Positions 31,726-43,201 of a DNA stretch of 64,000 nucleotides are shown in pieces. This DNA is from Cephalotus follicularis. Taxonomy: Eukaryota > Streptophyta > Magnoliopsida > Oxalidales > Cephalotaceae. Position 1 is the first letter of the stretch; each line of letters begins with the position of its first letter. Both the position numbers and the translations under genes were made by a program. The stretch lies in contig BDDD01000344.1 of assembly GCA_001972305.1 (NCBI GenBank), positions 193,009 to 257,008 of the forward strand, read 5' to 3'. The notes below the pieces were generated by a model that saw only the letters and a program-made list of their open reading frames with translations, was not told the DNA's origin and did not search any database.

Positions 31726-32734
31726 TGGACTTTTAATCTGTTTGTTTGTGGGTTTTTTAATTTGTTTTGTTATGAAGTCCGTTTGCCATGTAGTGGGCTT
31801 ATATGTTTTGGGCTGACTGATACCAGCCTGAACTTTGGATATGTTGGTATGTGAATGCTTTTTGGATGGGCTTATGTTTATGTCAATTTTTGATAAATAT
31901 AACTATTTTAAAACTTATTAAAACAATTTTATTTCTTTTAAAATTCTATTTCCTTTTTTTTTATTTTAAAATTCCTTTTTATTTCTATTTTCTTTTCTAT
32001 TTTCCTATCTCTCACCCGAATCTCTCTCCTATCTCTATCTCTCTTCCCCGTATCTCTCCCTCCCTTATCAATTTCACACGGTTCCATTTTTATCTCCTAA
32101 AAATCCTTTGTTTTCCTTATCCATCCCGAAATCCTCTCCATTTTCTGTTTAAGAATGGCTTTAGTTTTGGTTTTGTGCAATCCGTTTCTCTTGGTTGGTC
32201 TCTGCCGGTTCTGCAATTGGAATTCGTATTGTTCTTGTGCAAGTGTCATCATCAAAATCAGTGGTTTTGAGTTGGGATAATCGTTGTGTTAATACAACAG
32301 TCTTGTGTCACCATTACAGGTTAGTTACTTCATTTTGCTGTGATGGTTTATGCAACATTGTTATGAATCTGATTTTTGTGTTCATTTTGGCTATGAGAGG
32401 TTGGTTTTGTTTCCTGTCAATTCATACTATGTTGTTGTTCTGAGTCCGATAATCAGCCTTTAGGCGTCTGCATAAGTTGTAATATGGTTTTATTATTGAT
32501 TCTTGGTAACTCGACAGAAAATTGATTACATAGCCATGAATATATTTGTTTAGAATGGACATTTCTCTTAAAGTTTAGCCACTGGTCATATGTTCACCTT
32601 AATTATATGTTTTCTACTGTTAAAGGACAACACAATGTCACATAAACATGTTTATAGGCCTCTGGTAAAATGTTATTTAAGTTTTGATAGGTTTCTGGAT
32701 AGAATTGTAGAGTTTCTGCTGTTTTGTCGTCCAG

Positions 32735-32945
32735 AACAGTCGGCTGTTCATATGGACAGTCAACTGTTGTATGTTGAGTAGTCGGATGCCTTATGAATCA
32801 GTCGACTGTTTTGCCTTGCACAGTCGATTGGACCCCTGTCACAGTCGACTGCCTGCAGTCCAGTTTGTGTAGTCGACTGGCTCTGTTGATTAGTCGACTG
32901 CCAAGCTTCCACAGTCGACAGGATCTCTATAACAGTCAGCTGTTT
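32735..32945. repeat. AGTCGACT word array in Gypsy D 5' LTR
   Basis: About ten words (AGTCGACTG, AGTCGGCTG, AGTCAACTG) with CC/GG flanks like those of the Sirevirus array. The same array is in the 3' LTR at 41187-41400, so it was part of the element when it inserted. Confidence 0.9.
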
Positions 32946-34037
32946 TGCCCAGGAAATTTATGTTTCCAATTTTCTTGGTCCGTTTACATTTCTGTTTAAT
33001 CGGGGTCTGTCCTAAACACTGTTATAAATCTGTTTTATGCCCTTAATGATTTTCAGACCCTTATATGTATGGTTTTATGTCTTTTAGATTGTTGTGCATC
33101 AAATGGCAGTTAAAAATTAATCGGTCTTTTCGTAAGTCTTTTCTGTAAGAGCATAAGGTACGGATATTCTGCTCTTCGGCATTCTTTTCGATAAATTCAG
33201 TTTTATTTTTATGAAATGTTCCTTCGGTTTTATGAACTCAGTTATGTTTTGTGATTTTGATATGATTCTGAAAATTAAGTCAATTTTGACATCTTGCGTA
33301 ATTGAATGTCCTTGACTTTATACTTATGCTATGATATGTTATGAACTATGTTATGAGCATCTCTTTATAGTGGAAATAAATGAGTTAATGTTCCGATTAC
33401 GAAATGTATGTTATGATATCGTTTGTTAACGATTTTTGAATATGTTTTGGAAAAGCATATTTTATGTGTTTTTAAATTGATTATGATAAATCAATGTTTT
33501 CGAAATGATAAAATACTGAGTATTTGTACCCACCTATGGGGCATACCATAGGCATGTTGTAGGCCTGGCACGGGGACATGACACTTCCGTAGCAGTGTGA
33601 TTAGTCTACGGCGTCTCTGTATATTATGAATAAATCCCATGAGGTGGATTTATGGATCTGTTATGTATGATAGAGGCGTATGAATAGATTCTAGTATATG
33701 GCATACATGTGGAGTTATGCAATATGTGATATGATATGATGTGAGAATAAACTTGTGTAGTGTCGTACACTTCAATTCTAATGGGCATGTGGAATTAGAG
33801 CCTCCCTTACCAAATATGTGTTGTGATGTATGATATGTTATGTGACTCAGTATGATATTATGAAATTATGTTTCGAAAGGTTTCATATATGTTTCGAAAG
33901 TTATGGATTTGGATTTTATGAAAGTTCAGCTATGACTTCAAAGAATGTTTAAACTGATTTACTGCTAAGATTTCTGTTTTGAGATAACTTTTGAAATCTT
34001 ATTGCTTTTAAATTATCATTTATATTTTTTACATTCT

Positions 34038-34042
34038 ATATC
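34038..34042. repeat. Target duplication ATATC, left of solo Sirevirus LTR
   Basis: ATATC is repeated at 35044-35048. The empty site is visible in the D 3' LTR near 42450 (TTCTATATCTGTACTAAGG). Confidence 0.9.
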
Positions 34043-35043
34043 TGTAGGAAGTCTAGAGGGGGGGTGAATAGACTTATAAAAATTAATTTAGCAAATATAC
34101 CACCAATTAAATAAATTGCTCAAAAACAAACACACAATTGCGGAAATATAAAGAGTGTAGGGTTTAGAAAGTGCAAACGGATGTATAGTGGTTCGGCAAA
34201 CCGCCTACGTCCACTCCCCAAGGCCTCCCCTTGAGTATTCACTAGTGATGCCCCAATCCGGGCTTGGAACTCCAACCGAGCTCCAACAAACTTTCGCTCC
34301 AACCAAGCGAAATACAATTTGCTCCAACCGAGCAATACAAGAGACAATCTCTCTTGTATGGATGAAAGTAAAGGTTTAAGTGTTTACAAATTCGTAGCGA
34401 ATTTGTTTTACAATGAAGTACAACTTTGAACAAAGCTTAGTGTATGTAGAATGTAAAGTGTAAAGCTTTGTGAATGTGTAGATTGCCTTGGATTTGATCT
34501 CTTTTGATTCTTTGAATGCTTTGTATTGAGCTTGAGATAGCTTGAGATTGTATGGCACTTGAATGCTTGATCCCCCCTCTAAGAGCTCCAAATTTCCTTA
34601 AATAGGTAAGCCTCCAACGGATATATTTTTAACCTTCTGATACAAATCCAGTCGGTTGGATTTGGACGGCAGCTGGCTGGATTGATGGCGCGTTTATTTG
34701 AATATAGCCGTTGGGAGTGGGCAGTCGGCTGGAGTATGTAGGCAGTCGGCTGGAGTGCTCGGTAGTCGGCTGTTTCCTTGATTCAGTCGGCTGGTGAGGC
34801 AGAAATTGAAGTTGCAAAACTTTCTGTATTAGTCGGCTGGATCCTGGACAGTCGGCTGGAATTTCCTCCAGTCGGCTGGAATTGCCTGTACCTGCATAAA
34901 CTTCCTTGGCACAACTTTGGACACAAGATTAAGTGAGTAAATGCATTTATAACTTAAAGAATTTATGCATACAAGTAATTTACGTTTGTTAATCATCAAA
35001 ATAACATGTGAAAAACATTTATTCGGGGTGGCAAAGGCCAACA
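34043..35043 (-). mobile_element. Solo LTR of the Sirevirus, inside Gypsy D 5' LTR
   Basis: The 1001-bp reverse copy has termini TGTAGGAAGTC...GGCCAACA, complement of TGTTGGCC...CTTCCTACA, with perfect duplication ATATC. It resembles 6574-7841 but has a shorter AGTCGGCT array (34645-34880). No internal part remains; a solo LTR arises by recombination between the two LTRs of one element. The clean termini define the family's true ends. Confidence 0.95.
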
Positions 35044-35420
35044 ATATCTATACTGAGGTTTGCTGAGCCGCGTTTTTGTTTCTATGCGGCAGGTTATCAG
35101 GAGCAATGGGGGAAAGTGTGATTGAGAGATGACCACCATATGTCCGGGACCCTCTAGGAGTGTGATCCCTATATGTTTTCTGTTAGAATTGGTCTTGAAC
35201 AATAAGTTACTTTTGGTTTATGTTTTTAATAATTGGCCCTTGGAATATGTTACTTTTGCAGTTTATGATCAGTTTTCAATATGTTATCCAGATATGTTAT
35301 GTTTTGACCGCCACGTTTTTAGCTAATAAAGTTATGCATATGTTCGTTAAGATATGTTATGTTAGGTTAGGTTATGTATTATGACATGTAATGGCTCCCG
35401 CCGTTCGGGGGTGTTATAGA

Positions 35421-36243
35421 TTATGGTATCAGCGCAAACAGGTTTTGTTTCCTTAGAAGACCTAACTAGGTTTGACCTGTGATATTGGGTAGACTCTGGG
35501 TTAGGCTACATCGATATGGTCTTTTTGATATGGATTATGTTTTTGTTTCTGTTTGCTTTTGATATTTTATGTTTCGGTATCTCTTTGTAGATGGTACGTA
35601 CAAGGAACGCTTCTTAGAGAATTCCCCAGCTGAGGCTCGTGAAGTAAGGAATGAGCCTTCTATGGAAGAGTTGGTACGACAGGCAGTTGCTCAGGAGGTA
35701 CGACGTGTGATGGGTCAGAATATCTGGAACAAGACCGTATGGAGCAAGTTGCTGAAGATGATGCTCTAGTTGATGTTCAGATTGGTAGGGAAGCTAGAGA
35801 CAGGCCCGATACTCCTGTTTATATCTGGCTCAAGCGGTTCCAAAAACAGAGGCTACAGTCCTTCAGTTCAGTCGTGACTCCTGTGGAAGCTGAGCATTGG
35901 ATTGTACATATGGATAAGATCTTTGATGTGTTGTGGTGACGAGCAGAAAGTCAGGTTGGCTGCTTACAAGCTTGAAGGTGATGCTCAAAAGTAGTGGAAG
36001 ACTCTGGGGCTGGCTAAAGGAAGAGAAGATATTGACGGTTTGACTTGGTCAGAGTTTTGTGAAGTATTCTATCAGCAGTACTTTCCCATCGCTGATAAGG
36101 AGGCTTATGCCAGGGAGTTCATTACTACAAGACAGAAAGATGGGGAATCAGTTACGGAGTTTCTGACCCGTTTTACTAGGCTTGTTGGTTTCGCTGGGTC
36201 CGCGGCGGGGACAACACTGGAGCTGGATGAGAAATTCAAGTGA
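35421..36243 (+). pseudogene. Gypsy D leader and gag N part
   Basis: The primer site TGGTATCAGCGCAAACAGG near 35427 is followed by a leader and gag. The retrotransposon gag core is recognisable (TWSEFCEVFYQQYFP, then ADKEAYAREF, EFLTRFTRLVGFAG). Capsid role. Fossil with breaks. Confidence 0.8.
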
Positions 36244-36246
36244 AAG

Positions 36247-37158
36247 TTGCACTATCAGTTCCGAGGTAAGCTGATTAATACCAGGTTTGCTGATGTTTTC
36301 AAGGCGGCCAATGCGGTGAAGAACATAGAAATGGAAAGGTTGGATTTTCAAGCAGCTCGACAGGAAAATGAAAAGAAGAGGAACAGGAGAGATTCTCAGG
36401 GGCAAACTTATGGACAACATGGTAAAGGCATAAATGGAAAACAACGGAGAAAGAATGATAACCGGGGACAACAACGAAAGCCCAGTAATGATCAGGGGCA
36501 GACACAGGGAGCTGCAGATGTTCAGATTGCCCGATGTGATACTTGCGATAGACAACATCCAGTGGGAGTTTTCTACAAGGCCATTGTGGCCTGCTTTGTA
36601 TGTGGACAGAAGGGGCATTTTGTGAAAGATTGTCCTGATCCTAGAGCAAAGGATAGGAGGGGAAACAGTGCAGATTCTGGACAATGCAAAGTGGGAGGTC
36701 GAGTTTTTTCCATCATAACACAGCAAGCTGCTAATGCACCAGGTACTGTTTCGGGCTTTATGTCTGTTGGTAACCGTAGGGATTATATTTTATATGATAC
36801 TGGATCGACCCACTCGGTTGTAGCGAGGTCTTTTGTTCGGCATCTTAGTATGCCTTCACAGTTGCTTGATCCAGCTTTGGTTCTTTTGACCCCTACGGGG
36901 ACATCTGTTGTGACATCCAAGTGTTTTTATGCTTGCCCTCTTATTTTTGTTGATCGGATTTGTGATGCAGATCTTCTTCCTATTGATATGTATGACTTCG
37001 ATATGATTTTGGGTATAAATTGGTTGGATTGCCATCGAGCAACGATTGATTGCCACGCTCGGAGGATTCTGTTCGGGGATGTGGATAGACCTGATTTTAT
37101 TTATCAGGGAACACAGCCAAGAAAAGAAGTTAAAGTTGTGTCTGCTTTGAAGGCTTAG
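36247..37158 (+). pseudogene. Gypsy D gag C part (zinc knuckle) and protease
   Basis: The 303-codon frame holds a basic Gln/Asn-rich linker, a CX2CX4HX4C knuckle (CFVCGQKGHFVKDC, about 36595-36636), and a retropepsin with DTGSTHSVV (near 36797) and the flap region ending MILGINWL. Protease processes the polyprotein. Confidence 0.9.
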
Positions 37159-37161
37159 AAG

Positions 37162-37920
37162 TTGGTAGCTAAGGGCACTGAGGGTTTATTAGCTGTTGTG
37201 AAAGACGTCTCTAAGGTTGAGCCTTGCCTTGAAGACTATCCTGTGGTCCGAGAGTTTGCAGATGTGTTTCCGGAGGAGTTACCAGGGTTGCCACCGCAAC
37301 GGGAAGTGGAGTTTACCATTGAGCTCATTCCTGGAGCGGCACCTATATCTAAAGCACCTTATAGGATGGCACCACTTGAATTACAGGAGTTCAAGGAGCA
37401 GTTGCAAGAGCTATTGGATCGGGGTTTCATTCGGCCTAGTATTTCACCATGGGGTGCTCCGGTTCTTTTTGTGAAAAACAAGGACGGTTCTATGAGACTA
37501 TGTATAGACTACGGGGAGTTGAATCGGATTACTGTTCGGAACAAATACCCTATACCGCAGATTGATGACTTATTTGATCAACTCCAAGGTGCTTGGTATT
37601 TTTCTAAGATCGATTTGAGATCTGGATATCATCAGCTTCGGATAAAGGATGAAGATGTGCCTAAGACTGCTTTTCGTGCTCGGTATGGGCATTATGAGTT
37701 TCTGGTGATGCCTTTCGGACTTACTAATGCACTGGCAATTTTCATGGATCTGATGAATCGGGTGTTTCATGAGTTTCTGGATCAGTTTGTGATTGTGTTC
37801 ATAGATGATATCCTTGTGTATTCCAAGTCGAAGGAAGAACATGAAGAACAGCTTTGCATAGTGTTGGGTATTCTAAGGAAGAATCAGCTTTACGTGAAAT
37901 TTTCAAAGTGTGAGTTCTAG
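37162..37920 (+). pseudogene. Gypsy D reverse transcriptase
   Basis: The 252-codon frame shows the Ty3/Gypsy RT motifs: [16 protein letters not shown] entry, [35 protein letters not shown], the [13 protein letters not shown] box, and the catalytic [11 protein letters not shown] near 37800. It copies element RNA into DNA. Confidence 0.95.
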
Positions 37921-38549
37921 TTGGAACAGGTGGCGTTTTTGGGTCATGTGGTTACAGCTGAAGGGATTAGTGTGGATCCTGCTAAAGTTGAGGCTATTAC
38001 TAAATGGCCGAGACCTACCACCATGACAGAAGTTAGGAGCTTTTTGGGTTTGGCTGGATACTATAGGCGGTTTATGGAAGACTTTTCCTCTATAGCCTTA
38101 CCACTAACTCAACTTATGAGGAAGGGAGCTAAGTTTGAGTGGAATGAAGGGCGGGAAGCAAGTTTCGAGAAACTGAAGAATGGTCTTGTGTTGGCATCGA
38201 TTCTTCGTTTACCATCTGGGTCGGGCGGATACCAGATTTACAGCGATGCTTCTAAGAGGGTTTGGGGTGTGTCTTAATGCAGCACGGTCATGTGATAGCT
38301 TATGCTTCGAGATAGATGAAGCCTTAATAAGTGAACTATTCTACACATGATCTAGAGTTGGTAGCAGTAGTGTTTGCGTTGAAGATCTGGAGGCACTATT
38401 TGTACGAAGAAACTTGTGACTTCTTTACCTATCATAAGAGTCTCAAGTACATCTTTATGTAGAAAGAGTTGAACATGTGTTAGAGAAGGTGGTTAGAGCT
38501 TCTGAAGGATTATGATCTGAATATTCAGTACCACCCTGGTAAAGCAAAC
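37921..38549 (+). pseudogene. Gypsy D RNase H
   Basis: Continues the RT with [20 protein letters not shown] and [20 protein letters not shown], then the RNase H entry [10 protein letters not shown] near 38240 and residual domain up to about 38530. Fossil with breaks. Confidence 0.85.
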
Positions 38550-39914
38550 TTGGTAGTTGATGCTCTTAGTCAGAAGAGTTCTGGGAGTATAGCAGCTTTG
38601 CTTACTCAGCCGCAGTTCATAGCTGATATGGAGCGGTTGGGCTTGATTCTGTTTGTTCGGGGTTCTAAAGGTTTTGTTGCTGCGATGAATGTAGAGCCTA
38701 CTCTTGTATCTCGGATTAAGACAGCTCAGAAGGATGATGGTGAACTTTGGGCCTTGGTCCAGAATGTTGAAAAGGGTAAGCAGACAGAGTTTCGTGTGGA
38801 TGAGCATGGTGTAATATGGCTGGGCAGTCAGTTGTGTGTTCTGACAGATCCTTCTATCAGAGTTGCTGTTTTGTCAGAGGCACACAGTTCTTCATTTTCT
38901 ATACATCCGGGTTCTATGAAAATGTATAGAGACTTGAAGAAAAACTTCTGGTGGAATGGAATGGAAAGGGATGTAGCAGAGTATGTTGGGAGGTGTTTAG
39001 TCTGTCAGCAGATAAATATTGAACACCAGCGTACTAGTGGTTTGTTACAGCCCTTGGAGGTTCCAGTTTGGAAATGGGAGAGCGTTTCGATGGATTTCGT
39101 TACGGGTTTGCAAAGGACTCTCAAGAAGAACAATGCTATCTGGGTAGTAGTGGATCGATTGATTAAATTGGCTCACTTTTTGGCCATCCGAGAGGATTTC
39201 TCTGTAGACCATTTGGCAGAGGTGTGTCAGCGTGAGATAGTGAGACTCCATGGGACTCCGATATCCATTATTTTGAATAGAGATCTCCGTTTCACTTCGC
39301 GGTTTTGGAAAAGTTTCCAGAAGGCTTGGGGTACTAGACTCAGTTACAGTACAGCTTTCCATCCACAGACAGATAGGCAGACTGAGAGGACCATCCAGAC
39401 CTTAGAAGATATGTTGAGGTCTTGTGCTTTGGAGTGGACTGGGAACTGGGACGAGTATTTGAGCTTGGTGGAGTTTACCTACAATAATAGTTGGCATGCT
39501 AGCATTCGTATGGGTCCGTTTGAGGCTTTATATGGGAGAAAGTGTTGAGCTCCAACATGTTGGGATGAGGTTGGAGAGCGAGTTATCGATGGACCCGAGC
39601 TAGTGCAGATCACTACTTAAAAAGTGGCAATAGCAAGGGAGAGATTGAATGCAGCTCAATCTCGACAGAAGAGTTATGTGGATAGACATCGGAAGGACTT
39701 GGAGTGCATAGTAGGTGAACTTGTTTTCTTGAAAGTTTCACCTTGGAAAGGAGTCCGACATTTTGGGCTGAAAGGAAAGCTGAGTCCACGGTATATAGGA
39801 CCCTTTGAAGTTCTGGAAAAGGTGGGCGCAGTTGTGTATCGGTTAGCTTTGCCTCTGCAGTTAGCACACGTCCATAACGTGTTCAACGTGTCTCTGTTGA
39901 AGGGTTATCAGTAA
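38550..39914 (+). pseudogene. Gypsy D integrase
   Basis: HHCC zinc domain (H-x3-H region SIHPGSMKMYRDLK, CLVCQQ), then the catalytic core (MDFVTGLQ, FWKSFQKAWGTRLSYSTAFHPQ, TERTIQTLEDMLR) and the C-terminal part ([30 protein letters not shown]). It inserts element DNA into the genome. Fossil with breaks. Confidence 0.9.
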
Positions 39915-39926
39915 CATCCCCTGCAT

Positions 39927-40130
39927 GTGGTTCACTATCCTCTGGACCGTATTCAGGAGGACCTATCTTGTGACGAGGAGGCAGAAGCTATTCTGGATAG
40001 ACAGGAGCAGGTAACGCGTAGTAAGACTGTTCCTTTTGTGAAAGTTATGTGGAGGAATCATCCCGAACGTGAGGCTACTTGGGAGTTAGACGAGCACATT
40101 CAAGAGCAATACCCTCACTTGTTTGCTTAA
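39927..40130 (+). pseudogene. Gypsy D chromodomain
   Basis: C-terminal stretch TVPFVKVMWRNHPEREATWE and LDEHIQEQYPHLF is the chromodomain-like tail of Tekay/Del chromoviruses, which guides integration to chromatin. It defines the lineage. Confidence 0.85.
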
Positions 40131-40166
40131 GGTATGTTTATGTTTGTGATTTCAGGACGAAATCCT

Positions 40167-42824
40167 TGGACTTTTAATCTATTTGTTTGTGGGCTTTTTA
40201 ATTTGTTTTGTTATGAAGTTCGTTTTCCCTGTTGTGGGCTTATGTGTTTTGGGTTGATTGATACCAGCCTGAACTTTGGATATGTTGGTATGTGAATGCT
40301 TTTTGGATGGGCTTATGTTTATGTCAATTTTTGATAAATATAACTATTTTAAAACTTATTAAAACAATTTTATTTCTTTTAAAATTCTATTTCCTTTTCT
40401 TTTATTTTAAAATTCCTTTTTATTTCTATTTTCTTTTCTATTTTCCTATCTCTCACCCGAATCACTCTCCTATCTCTCTCTCCTTTCCCTGTATCTCTCC
40501 ATCTCTTATCAATTTCACACGGTTTCAATCTTCTTTTCCATTCTTATCTCCTAAAAATCCATTCTTTTCCTAATCCAGCCCGAAATCCTCTCCCTTTTCT
40601 ATTTAAGAAAGGCTTTAGTTTTGGTTTTGTGCAATCCGTTTCTCTTGGTTGGTCTCTGCCGATTTTGCAATTGGAATTCGTGTTGTTCTTGTGCAAGTGT
40701 CATCATCAAAATCAGTGGTTTTGAGTCGGGAAAATCGTTGTGTTAATACAACAGTCTTGTGTCACCATTACAAGTTAGTTACTTCATTTTACTGTGATGG
40801 TTTATGCAACATTGTTACGAATCCGATTTTTGTGTTCATTTTGGCTATGACAGATTAGTTTTGTTTCCTGTCAATTCATACTATGTTGTTGTTCTGAGTC
40901 AGATGATCAGCCTTTAGGCGTCTGCATAACTTGTAATATGGTTTTATTATTGATGCTTGGTAACTCGACAGAAAATTGATTACATAGCCATGAATACGTT
41001 TGTTTAGAATGGATATTTCTCTTAAAGTTTAGTCACTGGTCATATGTTCACCTTAATTCTGTGTTTTCTACTATTAAAGGACAACATAATGTCACATAAA
41101 CATGTTTATAGACCTCTAGTATAATGTTATTTAAGTTTTGATAGGTTTTTGCATAGAATTGTAGAGTTTCTGCTGTTCTGTCGTCCAGAACAGTCGGCTG
41201 CTCTTATGGACAGTTGACTGTTGTATGTTGAGTAGTCGGTTGCCTTATGAATCAGTCGACTGCTTTGCCTTGCACAGTCGATTGGACCCCTGTCACAGTC
41301 GACTGCTTGCAGTCCAGTTTGTCTAGTCGACTGGCCCTGTTGATTAGTCAACTGCCAAGATTCCACAGTCGACTGGAACTCTATAACAGTCGGCTGTTTT
41401 GCCCAGGAAATTTCTGTTTTCAAATTTCTTGGTCCGTTTGCATTTCTTTTTAATCGGGGTCTGTCCTAAACACTGTTACAAATCTGTTTTATGTCCTTAA
41501 TGATTTTCAGACCCTTATATGTATGGTTTTATGTCTTTTAGATTGTTGTGCATCAAAGGGCAGTTAAAAATTAATCGGTCTTTTCGTAAGTCTTTTCTGT
41601 AAGAGCATAAGGTACGGATATTATGCTCTTCGGCATTCTTTTCTTTAAATTCAGTTTTATTTTTATGAAATGTTCCTTCGGTTTTATGAACTCAGTTATA
41701 TTTTGTGATTTTGATATGATTCTGAAAATAAAGTCAGTTTTGACATCTTGCGTAATTGAATGTCATTGACTTTATACTTATGCTATAATATGTTATAAAC
41801 TATGTTATGATCATCTCTTTATAGTGGAAATAAATGAGTTGATGTTCCGATTACAAAATGTATGTTATGATATCATTTGTTAACGATTTTTTAATATGTT
41901 TTGAAAAAGCATATTTTATGTGTTTTTAAATTGATTATGATAAATCAATGTTTTCGAAATGATAAAATACTGAGTATTTGTACCCACCTATGGGACACTT
42001 CCGTAGCAGTGTGATTAGTCTACGACGTCTCTGTATGTTATGAATAAATCCCATGAGGTGGATTTATGGATCTGTTATGTATGATAGAGGCGTATGAATA
42101 GATTCTAGTATATGGCATACGTGTGGAGTTATGCAATATGTGATATGATACGATGTGAGAATTGAATTGTGTAGTGTCGTACACTTCAATTCTAATGGGC
42201 ATGTGGAATTAGCGCCTCCCTTACCAAATATGTGTTGTGATGTATGATATGTTATGTGGCTCAGTATGATATTATGAAATTATGTTTTGAAAGGTTTCGT
42301 ATATGTTTCAAAAGTTATGAATTTGGATTTTATGAAAGTTCAGCTATGACTTCAAAGAATGTTTAAACTGATTTACTGCTAAGATTCCTGTTTTGAGATA
42401 ACTTTTGAAATCTTACTACTTTTAAATTATCGTTTATTGTTTTTACATTCTATATCTGTACTAAGGTTTGCTCAGCCGTGTTTTTGTTTCCACGCGGCAG
42501 GTTATCAGGAGCAACGGGGGAAAGTGTGATTGAGAGATGGCCACCATATGTCCGGGACCCTCATGTGTGTGATCCCTATATGTTTTTTGTTAGAATTGGT
42601 CTAGAACAATAAGTTACTTTTGGTTTATATTTTTAACAACTGACCCTTGGAATATGTTAAGTTTTCAGTTTATGATCAGTTTTCAGTATGTTATCCAGAT
42701 ATGTTATGTTTTGACTATTACGTTTTTAGCTAATAAAGTTACGCATATGTTCGTTAAGATATGTTATGTTATGTTAGGTTCTGTATTATGACCTGTAATG
42801 GCTCCCGCCACCGGGGGCATTACA
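40167..42824 (+). repeat. 3' LTR of Gypsy D
   Basis: Begins TGGACTTTTAATCTA and ends CCGGGGGCATTACA. It contains the AGTCGACT array at 41187-41400 and gives the uninterrupted state of the solo-LTR site. A TATTTAAG near 40600 before a pyrimidine-poor start may be the TATA element. Confidence 0.85.
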
Positions 42825-43201
42825 TTTGAAGCCCAAGAATATCAAGAAACAACATGCAAAAGTGAGAATCAAATCAAAGGGCTCAAGATCATTATTCAAG
42901 CTCATTTCATTTGTAAAAGCTCTCATTGTATCTTTCACTTGCTTATTTTGTTTTGAGAGTTGTGTGTAAATCATTCAAGCAATATCCAACCTTCTAGAGG
43001 TTACCGAAACACACTACATTGTATTCAAATCAATTGTAAAGGGTTAGTCATACCCTAGAAGGAGAAAAGAGGGTTTGAGTGAAGAATTCTCTTGGAGTGA
43101 TTGAGTTCAATCATTTCGAAGTTGTAAGGTGTAGATTTGCTCCCGCAAACCGAATGAAGTATTGTATTCGAGTGAATACTAGTGTAACTCAAGAGTACTT
43201 G
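42825..43201 (+). repeat. Copia F LTR, middle piece
   Basis: This 377-bp piece between Gypsy D and LTR A2 has the look of a Copia R-U5 region (TTCATTTGTAAAAGCTC, TTGTAAAGGGTTAGTCA) and continues at 45931. No gene is seen. Confidence 0.55.

Larger units (their letters stand above)
31726..35420 (+). repeat. 5' LTR of Gypsy D (contains a solo Sirevirus LTR)
   Basis: It starts TGGACTTTTAATCTG and ends TTCGGGGGTGTTATA. Without the insertion it is about 2.69 kb. It matches 40167-42824 throughout. An AGTCGACT array lies at 32735-32945. The start is set by where similarity with the 3' LTR begins. Confidence 0.8.
31726..42824 (+). mobile_element. Gypsy element D, full-length chromovirus (Tekay/Del type)
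   Basis: An 11.1-kb unit with both LTRs (31726-35420 with a solo Sirevirus LTR inside; 40167-42824), primer site (TGGTATCAGCG near 35427), gag, protease, RT, RNase H, integrase and chromodomain in that order. The chromodomain and LTR style place it in the Tekay/Del chromoviruses. It has near-matching target duplications and lies inside Copia F. LTRs differ at roughly five percent of bases by eye in the first 150 bases, so an age of one to a few million years is a rough guess. It is broken, with a handful of breaks in coding regions. Confidence 0.85.

Noticed and set aside
31851-32443. Open frames of 139 and 82 codons
   Set aside because: Inside the D 5' LTR; the first is a low-complexity Phe/Leu/Ser run from a pyrimidine tract, and the 3' LTR counterpart differs.
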